Positions 1 to 5,598 of a stretch of 9,932 nt of DNA are shown here, one piece after another. The notes beneath the pieces are model-generated. The model did not search any database, was not told the origin of the DNA, and was given only the letters and a program-made list of their open reading frames with translations. Source of the stretch: Nitrospira lenta (GTDB lineage: Bacteria; Nitrospirota; Nitrospiria; Nitrospirales; Nitrospiraceae); the NCBI GenBank assembly GCA_945906715.1, contig CAMDRK010000078.1, positions 1 through 9,932 of the forward strand, read 5' to 3'. Positions within the stretch are counted from its first letter, which is position 1; each line of letters starts with the position of its first letter. The position numbers and the translations under genes are program-made.

Positions 1-85
1 CCAATCGCAGTTCATAGCGAGTCGGGACCACATGCCTTGGAAGCCGGTATGGATCGACGGTGCCTGAAGAAGAGGCTTGGTTCAT
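1..85 (-). CDS. M1-family aminopeptidase, N-terminal fragment (cut by window edge)
   Basis: The complement, read from the ATG at 85 down to 1, gives 28 open codons. It contains PYRLPRHVVPTRYELRL after a short Ser-rich start. The pattern of Tyr-Arg-Leu-Pro followed by Val-x-Pro-x-x-Tyr-x-Leu is typical of the first beta strand of M1 zinc aminopeptidases (PepN/ERAP type), which trim N-terminal residues from peptides. A Shine-Dalgarno-like AAAGGT lies about 6 nt before the ATG. The zinc-binding HExxH motif and everything else lies outside the window, so the family call rests on a short segment only. The 146 nt between this start and the end of rpiA must hold its promoter if it is transcribed separately; I could not identify a clear one. 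Confidence 0.55.
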   Translation of the reverse strand, partial: MNQASSSGTVDPYRLPRHVVPTRYELRL

Positions 86-191
86 GTTCTTACCTTTCGG
101 TCGTTTGGTAGATGCTTGCACGAAAGAACTGTTGAGGCACGGGCTGAGAAACGCTGTAACTGGAATCACAAGAAGGAATCGGACATGAGTG

Positions 192-229
192 AAAAGAGCC
201 TGCAGCGCCTGTCGCCTGCTGATCGGGCT
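192..229 (-). terminator. Weak candidate Rho-independent terminator after the rpiA operon
   Basis: Read on the minus strand just after the rpiA stop, AGCC (229-226) can pair with GGCT (200-197), and CAGC (221-218) can pair with GCTG (206-203) inside it. A short CTTTTC follows. The position is right for the end of the operon, but the stem is interrupted and the T run is only four long. It is a candidate only. Confidence 0.3.
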
Positions 230-231
230 AG

Positions 232-933
232 TCATGTCCTCGTCGCTGGGTACGACTCGACCCCGTTGGCTGTGCCCACGATGAGCAGGTCTGTTCGTCC
301 GACAAAGAGGCCGGTCTCGACCACTCCGGGAATTTGGTTCAAGGCGATCTCGAGTTCTCGCGGGTTGTGGATCCGTGGCAGATGGACATCCAGAATCACA
401 TGGCCTGCTTCTGTCTTGAAGGGCAACCCATCCCGTTCTCTCAGCACCACAGGACTCTTCGTGAGGGCCTTGATTTCTCTGGCCGTACTTCCCCAGCCAA
501 AGGGGATGACCTCGATGGGGAGAGGGAACGATCCCCCCAGCACGGGGACTCGCTTGGTCTGGTCGACCAACACGATGAACTGTTTGGCCGAAGCCGCGAC
601 AATCTTCTCCTTCAGGAGCGCGCCTCCTCCGCCCTTGATGAGGTTGAAGCCCGGATCGACCTGATCTGCCCCGTCGATTGCGACATCGATCACCCAGGCA
701 TTGTCGGCATCGATGAGGGTAATTCCTTGTTGCGTTGCAAGCGCAGCCGTTTCCTTCGACGTGGGCACTCCACGAAGCCTCATGCCTGAACGGACCTTTT
801 CCCCCAATGCCATGACCATGTGTTTGGCCGTCGAGCCGGTCCCAAGGCCGACGATCATTCCATCGCGAACATATTCGACGGCTGCTAACGCCGCGGCTTT
901 CTTCAGGCTATCGAGATCCTGGTTGCTCATCAT
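232..933 (-). CDS. rpiA: Ribose-5-phosphate isomerase A
   Basis: RpiA interconverts ribulose-5-phosphate and ribose-5-phosphate in the non-oxidative pentose phosphate pathway in the cytoplasm. The 233-residue product is close to the family's usual 220-230. Visible motifs in order are the phosphate-binding loop GLGTGST (29-35), Thr-Ser (58-59), IDGADQVD (86-93) and KGGGGALLKEK (100-110). By alignment with the E. coli enzyme from memory, D87, D90, K100 and E109 match the catalytic D81, D84, K94 and E103. The gene ends an operon: its start overlaps the glk stop as ATGA, suggesting translational coupling. Two ATG codons stand in tandem (933 and 930), so the start is uncertain by one residue. The C-terminus (IPGVVETGLFVGRTDLLIVG, then a short tail) is complete, so the gene looks intact. 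Confidence 0.96.
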   Translation of the reverse strand: MMSNQDLDSLKKAAALAAVEYVRDGMIVGLGTGSTAKHMVMALGEKVRSGMRLRGVPTSKETAALATQQGITLIDADNAWVIDVAIDGADQVDPGFNLIKGGGGALLKEKIVAASAKQFIVLVDQTKRVPVLGGSFPLPIEVIPFGWGSTAREIKALTKSPVVLRERDGLPFKTEAGHVILDVHLPRIHNPRELEIALNQIPGVVETGLFVGRTDLLIVGTANGVESYPATRT

Positions 934-2003
934 GATGCAGGGGTATGGGAGAGAGCTGCGGCAACGGATGCGGCGCCAAGTAAGGGGGTCTTCTGATTCA
1001 TGACCACTTTGACCGGGATCGAACTCATCAGGCGCGCATAGCGGCCTTTGTTGGTGAAGGCCTTCATGAATGTTCCATCTTTCAGTTTGGCCAGCAACTT
1101 CGGCGCGATGCCGCCTCCCAGATACACGCCGTTCAAGGTCATCGCCTTCAAGGCCAGATTGCCGGCTTCAGCTCCATAGATGGAGGCGAACAGATCGAGC
1201 GCCTGCTTGGCGATCTCTGCCTGTCCCTTGAGCCCCGCTTCGGCAATCACCGCCGCCGGATCGCCGGCTTTGATTTGTTCTGAGAGCCACGTCGGTTCAT
1301 TTTTCTTGCTGTCGCGGACATAGTCATAGATGGCATGCAGGCCGGGACCGGACAGCACTCGTTCATAACTCACGTGCAAATAGTGACCGCGCAGATGGCG
1401 CAGCAGTTCAATTTCGTTGTCATTGTTCGGTGCGAAATCCGCATGCCCCCCTTCGGATGGCATCGGCTGATAACGCGAACCGTTCCAGAAGAGGATGGAT
1501 TCGCCCAGTCCGGTCCCTGCTGCGATCAGGGCAAGCGCTTGCTTGTGAGGCGGTGGGTTTCCTGCGTTGAGCGTTTCGACTTCATCCGGTCTGAGCAGGA
1601 GGATTCCGTGTGCCATGGCTTCGAGATCGTTGAGCAGCTTCACTCTCGGTATGTCGAACTGTTTCGCCAGGATTGCGCCATCGACCACCCACGGTAGGTT
1701 GGTCGTCTGGCAGCGGTTCTGAATGACGGGGCCGGCGATGCCGAAACAGGCTGCGTCAAGTTTCTGCGGTGTTTCCGCCTGGCGCTCCGGTTCCGGCTCG
1801 GCATCGCCCGTCTTCTCGGTTGCTGATTCGTCGATGGACGTTGGAGGCTTCGGTGGGACGAGAAATTCCGTAAGCATGTCCTCGAGCGAGGTGTAATCAG
1901 CGCTGTGAAATGACTCCAGCCGCACGGGATCGACGCGGTCTGTCTTCCAGTCGAACAGGGCTAAGTGGGTTTTCGTACCCCCGATATCTCCGGCGACGAT
2001 CAT
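930..2003 (-). CDS. glk: Glucokinase (ROK-unrelated, Glk family)
   Basis: Glk phosphorylates glucose to glucose-6-phosphate with ATP in the cytoplasm, feeding Pgi and the pentose phosphate route encoded beside it. With the start at 2003 the protein has 357 residues, and the nucleotide-binding motif GDIGGTKT falls at 5-12 as in other Glk proteins. The frame is open upstream to 2099, but that extension would lie inside pgl and adds non-family sequence, so I reject it. Other motifs are LLNDLEA (123-129, with D126 as the likely catalytic base), AAGTGLGE (161-168), EGGHADFAPN (184-193) and ERVLSGPGL (214-222). The protein is longer than E. coli Glk (321), mainly because of a Pro/Glu/Thr-rich insert at about 49-82. 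The gene starts 25 nt after pgl and its stop overlaps rpiA. A weak GAGAGAG serves as the ribosome-binding site. Confidence 0.93.
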   Translation of the reverse strand: MIVAGDIGGTKTHLALFDWKTDRVDPVRLESFHSADYTSLEDMLTEFLVPPKPPTSIDESATEKTGDAEPEPERQAETPQKLDAACFGIAGPVIQNRCQTTNLPWVVDGAILAKQFDIPRVKLLNDLEAMAHGILLLRPDEVETLNAGNPPPHKQALALIAAGTGLGESILFWNGSRYQPMPSEGGHADFAPNNDNEIELLRHLRGHYLHVSYERVLSGPGLHAIYDYVRDSKKNEPTWLSEQIKAGDPAAVIAEAGLKGQAEIAKQALDLFASIYGAEAGNLALKAMTLNGVYLGGGIAPKLLAKLKDGTFMKAFTNKGRYARLMSSIPVKVVMNQKTPLLGAASVAAALSHTPAS

Positions 2004-2028
2004 GGCTCTCTCATGTGCTTGCCCACTG

Positions 2029-2784
2029 TTACTGAATCGGAAGCTCGGCTGCTGCAGCCCGATCGAGGAACCAGACAATGCGGCCTTCCTCCGGCTCAAC
2101 CAACGATGCCGGAAGCTGTCGTTCTACCTCGGTCTTCGGGTCGAGGATAGCCCTCACGACTCCTGTCTTGCCGGCGCCCGCGACGAGAAACAGTATCACA
2201 CTCGCCCTGTTGATCGCAGCAAGAGTCATGGTCAATCGGTTGGGCGGATCTTTTGGAGATTGGGTAGCCGCAATCAGGCGTTGGCGGTCTCGCAGGACCG
2301 GCGCCCCAGGAAACAGAGAGGCCGTATGCCCATCTTCGCCCAGCCCTAAGAGGATGAGGTCAAGGGAAGGCTGGACCGCTGGTGGGGTCTTCGTCGCAAG
2401 ATACAACTGCTGTTCATACTCATGAGCCGCCGCCTGCGGGTCAGGGGATTCCCCTGCCATACGACAGACCTGCGAAGGTGTAATTTTCAGAGGGGTGAAC
2501 AGAGCCTTGTTGGCCAAGGCATAGTTACTTCGGGAGTCATTCGGAGGGACGCAACGTTCATCGCTGAAAAAAAATGTGGTCCGAGACCAATCGACGCGAT
2601 CGGCGAAAGCAGGAGAGGTTAGGGCTCGGTAGAGCGTTTCCGGCGTCGTGCCGCCAGAGAGCGCGATGAAGAATCGGCCTTTCGTACGAATGGCCTCTTG
2701 GCCCACTTCCAATACGAATGCAGCTGCTGCTTCAGCCACGGCTTGGCTGTCGCTGTGGATGCGGATGTCGGGGACGGAAGACAT
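2029..2784 (-). CDS. pgl: 6-phosphogluconolactonase (DevB/Pgl type)
   Basis: Pgl hydrolyses 6-phosphoglucono-1,5-lactone to 6-phosphogluconate, the second step of the oxidative pentose phosphate pathway. The 251-residue length is typical of the glucosamine-6-P isomerase-like lactonase family. Motifs in order are ALSGGTTPE (41-49, phosphate loop), FFFSDERCVP (71-80), SNY (86-88) and LGLGEDGHTASLFPG (146-160), followed by NRLTMTL (182-188). The start codon lies 1 nt after the pgi stop, and AGTAGG directly in front of the ATG is the only ribosome-binding sequence, so it probably relies on translation of pgi. The gene for its substrate-producing partner, glucose-6-P dehydrogenase, is not in the window. 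NagB-like deaminase is the main alternative, but the DERCVP and GEDGHTASLFPG signatures favour lactonase. Confidence 0.94.
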   Translation of the reverse strand: MSSVPDIRIHSDSQAVAEAAAAFVLEVGQEAIRTKGRFFIALSGGTTPETLYRALTSPAFADRVDWSRTTFFFSDERCVPPNDSRSNYALANKALFTPLKITPSQVCRMAGESPDPQAAAHEYEQQLYLATKTPPAVQPSLDLILLGLGEDGHTASLFPGAPVLRDRQRLIAATQSPKDPPNRLTMTLAAINRASVILFLVAGAGKTGVVRAILDPKTEVERQLPASLVEPEEGRIVWFLDRAAAAELPIQ

Positions 2785-2785
2785 C

Positions 2786-4486
2786 CTACTTCTTGCGAGC
2801 GAGCCCGCTCTTCGTGCGCCGCATCGTGGGACGCCGAACTGCGGCGCGAGGCGCGAGGAACTTTGTCAACGTCTGAATCGTCGCAATCGGATTCTTACCC
2901 AAAGGCAGGACGATCCCCTGTTGATCGTGAGCTTTGAGCGCCTGTATATCGCCGGCGGCTTGGGCCTGCGCAAGCGTGCGAAAGGTAAATGGTTTTCCCG
3001 GAATGCCGAGATCGGGAATCATCTGATCGACGAGCTGTAAGAACACCCCGCTCTTCGGACCCCCTTTATGGAGTTGGCCGGTTGAATGGAGATAGCGCGG
3101 ACCATAGCCGGCTGTCGTCGTCACATGGTGATGGGAGACGAGCGCTCTTCGCAGAGAGCGGATGGCCTGCTCCATCCTGAAGGAGGGTGTCGTATAGGCC
3201 AAGATGGCGACGTAGGCGTCGGGCCGACATTGTCGCTTGAGCTGCGACGCAGCTTGTGCCGCAGTCGCGGTCGTTTGTTTCGGCAACCGGCCGGTGGCCT
3301 GGATGGTGTCCAGCACGCGAGCCGTGTTGTCTTTACTTTCTTGAACGTTCGGTTGATCGAAGGGGTGAATCCCCAGGAGATGGCCCGCCACGGCCGTGGC
3401 GATTTCCCATCTGAAAAATTCCCCTGCGAGATCATAACGGTCTTGAAGCGCGAGCGTCAGGACCGGATGTCCGTGTCGCGCGAGCCCGGCAATCTGCCGG
3501 TCGAGCTGTCTATTCTGATCTCCCTTTAACCGCAGATAGACAAAGAGCCGGTCCGTGCCATAGGCGGTCGGAGAGACAATCGGTTCGTTTGCCACAGGGA
3601 TGAGGCCGGTTCCTTCCTTCCCGGTGCTTTCCGCGAGGAGCTGTTCCGCCCACAGACCAAATGCGGCGATCTGTGGTGATGAGATCAGGGTGATCTTGTT
3701 GCGTCCTGCCTGCGCCAGCGAGGCCATCGTTGCACCAAGGTCGGCTCCGGGATTCCGTTCAAGAGGGGTCTGGGTGCGACAGGCCTGAGCCATGGTTATG
3801 GCGCGGGTAAGCAATCGTGCAACATCGATTCCCATCAGGGCCGCCGGGACTAGTCCGAAATAGGAGAGGACCGAGTACCGTCCACCGATGTCGGGTGGGT
3901 TGGTAAAGGTGCGCCAGAACCCATGCTCTGCTGCGAGTTTCTCTAACCCGGTGCCGGGATCCGTAACGGCGATGAATTGTTCGCCTCCTTGGTGGCCGGG
4001 AGTCTTATGGACAAGTTCCCAAAAATGGGCAAAGAGAGACATGACTTCGATGGTTCCGCCGGATTTGCTGGCGAGGATGAATAGGCTTCGATCCGGGTCG
4101 ATCGCCTGCGTGACCTGTTGAATCCAGCCTGGAATGGTAGAGTCGAGAACCCACAAACGCGGGAACCCATTGGATGGTCCAAACGTTGCGCGAAGGACTT
4201 CTGGCCCCAAGCTGCTGCCACCCATCCCGAGCAGGACCACGTCGCGAATGCCGCGCTTTTTGGCCGCAGCGGCGAAGGTCAGCAAATCCTCGGCCCTATC
4301 TTGCATGTACTCGACGATGGTGAGCCAGCCGAGGCGGTTGGCGATGTCGGTGGGATCTTGTTTCCAAAGTCGATGGTCGCAGGCCCATATTCGCTCAACC
4401 GCACGGGATGCGATGAGCCGTGCCTGTGCCGCAACGACCAGGGATTGAAGCTCCGGGGGAAATGATCGATCAGTTTCGAGTTTCAT
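2786..4486 (-). CDS. pgi: Glucose-6-phosphate isomerase
   Basis: Pgi interconverts glucose-6-phosphate and fructose-6-phosphate, linking glycolysis or gluconeogenesis to the pentose phosphate route. With the start at 4486 the protein has 566 residues. Visible motifs are LGMGGSSLGPE (86-96), sugar-phosphate loop ASKSGGT (139-145), family signature 1 DIGGRYSVLSYFGL (199-212, with catalytic-type R203), EQLLAESTGKEG (281-292, with E286 the likely base) and signature 2 GIHPFDQPNVQESK (372-385, with K385). The N-terminal part (VERIWACDH, RLGWL) recalls the Pgi half of transaldolase-Pgi fusions, but there is no transaldolase domain here. The C-terminus ends in an Arg/Lys-rich tail (about 547-566). 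This is the first gene of the pgi-pgl-glk-rpiA operon, divergent from rpmH. An upstream in-frame ATG at 4531 is less likely because AGGAGG lies 10 nt before 4486. Confidence 0.95.
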   Translation of the reverse strand: MKLETDRSFPPELQSLVVAAQARLIASRAVERIWACDHRLWKQDPTDIANRLGWLTIVEYMQDRAEDLLTFAAAAKKRGIRDVVLLGMGGSSLGPEVLRATFGPSNGFPRLWVLDSTIPGWIQQVTQAIDPDRSLFILASKSGGTIEVMSLFAHFWELVHKTPGHQGGEQFIAVTDPGTGLEKLAAEHGFWRTFTNPPDIGGRYSVLSYFGLVPAALMGIDVARLLTRAITMAQACRTQTPLERNPGADLGATMASLAQAGRNKITLISSPQIAAFGLWAEQLLAESTGKEGTGLIPVANEPIVSPTAYGTDRLFVYLRLKGDQNRQLDRQIAGLARHGHPVLTLALQDRYDLAGEFFRWEIATAVAGHLLGIHPFDQPNVQESKDNTARVLDTIQATGRLPKQTTATAAQAASQLKRQCRPDAYVAILAYTTPSFRMEQAIRSLRRALVSHHHVTTTAGYGPRYLHSTGQLHKGGPKSGVFLQLVDQMIPDLGIPGKPFTFRTLAQAQAAGDIQALKAHDQQGIVLPLGKNPIATIQTLTKFLAPRAAVRRPTMRRTKSGLARKK

Positions 4487-4496
4487 GGCAAGCCGT

Positions 4497-4502
4497 CCTC
4501 CT
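4497..4502 (-). promoter_or_regulatory. Ribosome-binding site that decides the pgi start
   Basis: A perfect AGGAGG on the minus strand ends 10 nt before the ATG at 4486. It supports that start over the in-frame ATG at 4531, which would translate through this site. It also forms one arm of a small dyad: TCCTCC (4496-4501) and GGAGGA (4515-4520), separated by 13 nt. Pairing in a long pgi transcript could mask the site, but that is inference. Confidence 0.6.
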
Positions 4503-4550
4503 ATTCTAGATATCGGAGGAGATAAACACAAACATGAGATCTCGCCTAGC

Positions 4551-4652
4551 CTGGTCTGTCTGGTCTGTCTCGTTTGTTTGGTTGAACCAGAGAGACCAAA
4601 TAGACCAGATAGACCGAACAGACCAGAGAGACCAGACAGACCAAATGAACAA
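4551..4652. repeat. Inverted array of 9-nt units, copy 1 (pgi/rpmH divergent gap)
   Basis: From 4587 to 4649 the sequence falls into seven consecutive 9-nt units resembling CCARAYAGA (starts 4587, 4596, 4605, 4614, 4623, 4632, 4641). To the left, three complementary units (starts 4555, 4564, 4573, TCTGTCTGG-like) run in the opposite orientation up to the centre TTGAA (4582-4586). The two sides can pair into a long imperfect hairpin. The right end is CCAAATGAACAA. It lies in the 245-nt gap between the divergent pgi and rpmH genes and stops 8 nt before the rpmH -35 box. The function is unknown. A related array lies at 7319-7402. Confidence 0.85.
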
Positions 4653-4659
4653 ACCTCGT

Positions 4660-4689
4660 TTGACAGGGCGCTGGCCCTATCCCTATAAT
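4660..4689 (+). promoter_or_regulatory. Near-consensus sigma-70 promoter of the rpmH cluster
   Basis: TTGACA (4660-4665) and TATAAT (4684-4689) are both perfect hexamers, separated by 18 nt, one more than optimal. Transcription should begin around 4695-4698, giving a leader of about 35 nt before rpmH. Such a strong promoter fits ribosomal protein L34. The spacer holds a dyad (listed separately). It could also drive rnpA and yidC, since no comparably clear promoter was seen downstream. Confidence 0.85.
4665..4678. promoter_or_regulatory. Perfect dyad in the promoter spacer, possible operator
   Basis: AGGGC (4665-4669) and its exact complement GCCCT (4674-4678) flank GCTG, filling most of the spacer between the -35 and -10 boxes of the rpmH promoter. 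A repressor bound here would block RNA polymerase. A five-base arm can occur by chance, and no second copy was noticed in the window. Confidence 0.3.
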
Positions 4690-4731
4690 GCAGCTTGTCA
4701 TCCTGAGTCGTCTTAGGTAAGGAGTGATCGT

Positions 4732-4869
4732 ATGTCGTTTACATCTCAGCAGCCATCAAATCTCAAGAAAAAACGCGAGCATGGATTTCGTAAGCGGATG
4801 AGCACGAAGAATGGCCGGAAGGTGTTGGCTCGTCGTCGCGCGAAGGGACGGGCTCGCTTAACCGTATAG
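4732..4869 (+). CDS. rpmH: 50S ribosomal protein L34
   Basis: L34 is a small, very basic protein of the large ribosomal subunit. The 45-residue product shows the family pattern QPSNLKKKREHGFRKRM (7-23), then TKNGRKVLARRRAKGRARL (25-43). The last block is the L34 signature. Its length is one residue more than E. coli L34, because of a slightly different N-terminus (MSFTSQ). AAGGAG (4719-4724), 7 nt before the ATG, is a good ribosome-binding site. It is the first gene of the rpmH-rnpA-yidC-mnmE-mnmG cluster and follows a strong promoter directly. Its divergent neighbour is pgi rather than dnaA, the usual neighbour in many bacteria. Confidence 0.97.
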   Translation: MSFTSQQPSNLKKKREHGFRKRMSTKNGRKVLARRRAKGRARLTV

Positions 4870-5028
4870 GTCGAGCGACGCTGACTAGGGCTGCACGAAG
4901 GAATCTTTACCCTCCGTTATGTGCCCCAGATCAAGGTAGCTCCCAACACAGGGTGACAGCATGTGACCATGGCCGAGTCCAGATCGCTGGTCTCGAAGGG
5001 GAAGTCCTGTGCAAACTAGCCATTTTCT

Positions 5029-5403
5029 ATGGTGATGGCGATGTCACATGGTGGGAGCGATAAAGATCTGTTCCTGAAACGCAGCCGCGACATTGAATAT
5101 GCCAAGAAGCACGGAAACCGTATCTCGACCGCCCTGTTTAATATGATAGTTTGCCGGACTGACGGGATTGGCAGCCGGGTCGGCATTGTGGTGGGGAAAC
5201 GGTTCGGTATAGCCGTCAGCCGGAATAGGGTAAAGCGCCTGTTTCGGGATCTGACACGGCAACTACGTGGTCAATTGCTCCCTGGACTGGACCTTGTGGT
5301 CTTCCCCAAGCGGGATTCGATTGTGCAACCCTTTGCCATCTTGAAAGGGACATGGCTGTCGGCGCTTCAGCGCCAACGGCTGCTTCGTGTCCATGAGGAC
5401 TAG
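5029..5403 (+). CDS. rnpA: Ribonuclease P protein component
   Basis: RnpA is the protein subunit that helps the RNase P RNA bind and cleave the 5' leader of precursor tRNAs. The product is 124 residues or slightly fewer. The hallmark RNR motif region GKRFGIAVSRNRVKRLFRD is at 56-74, preceded by LKRSRDIEYAKKHG (16-29) and followed by GLDLVVFPKRD (86-96). The start is uncertain: ATG codons at 5029, 5035 and 5041 are all in frame, an in-frame stop at 5017-5019 bars extension, and none has a strong ribosome-binding site. The 159 nt between rpmH and this gene hold no convincing ORF, tRNA or terminator. rnpA is followed by an inverted-repeat element, and its stop codon lies inside the outer arm of that element. 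It is probably co-transcribed with rpmH. Confidence 0.93.
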   Translation: MVMAMSHGGSDKDLFLKRSRDIEYAKKHGNRISTALFNMIVCRTDGIGSRVGIVVGKRFGIAVSRNRVKRLFRDLTRQLRGQLLPGLDLVVFPKRDSIVQPFAILKGTWLSALQRQRLLRVHED

Positions 5404-5543
5404 CGTAGTGCGTCTCGCACTTCTTGACCTATCCCGTTCGTCTTGAACTTGTCGAAGGGCTCATGGTTCTGATGGCTTCCGTTCATGCTTCGACAGGCTC
5501 AGCACGAACGGTGTGTAAGGCCACTTCTGACGCACCACACTAA
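5400..5543. repeat. Nested imperfect inverted repeat filling the rnpA-yidC gap
   Basis: The inner arms are 5434-5457 and 5488-5511 (24 nt each, 20 of 24 complementary, two further G-T pairs), containing TTGTCGAAG on the left and CTTCGACAGGCTCAG on the right. They flank a 30-nt loop. The outer arms are 5400-5414 and 5529-5543 (12 of 15 complementary; core GTGCGTC / GACGCAC perfect). A separate local hairpin, AGTGCG (5407-5412) with CGCACT (5416-5421), directly follows the rnpA stop and could act as a weak terminator or processing signal. The inner core resembles dispersed palindromes I recall from several bacterial genomes. No coding frame was seen. The remaining gap to yidC (5544-5598) shows nothing clear. 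Confidence 0.75.
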
Positions 5544-5598
5544 CGTGTCGCCAGACGTATTAGGATCGCAATTAGTCATATCGGGGTAGCGTTTTATT

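Noticed and set aside
77..664. 195-codon plus-strand frame from 77
   Set aside because: Most of it lies antisense to rpiA, which has full catalytic motifs; its translation shows no recognisable family.
4507..4538. Minus-strand promoter for pgi (TTGTGT, 17 nt, TAGAAT)
   Set aside because: TAGAAT overlaps the sequence just before AGGAGG, so transcription would begin in or after the ribosome-binding site; the -35 match is only 3 of 6.
4551..4652. CRISPR array or classic tandem satellite
   Set aside because: The units are 9 nt, contiguous and without spacers, and they change orientation at a centre, so this is not CRISPR or a simple one-direction satellite.
4487..5028. Replication origin near rpmH
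   Set aside because: No cluster of DnaA-box-like nonamers or AT-rich unwinding region was seen in the two gaps beside rpmH.
5361..5374. Hairpin GGCGCTTCAGCGCC as a terminator
   Set aside because: It lies inside rnpA, about 30 nt before the stop, and no T run follows; probably a chance feature of the codons.
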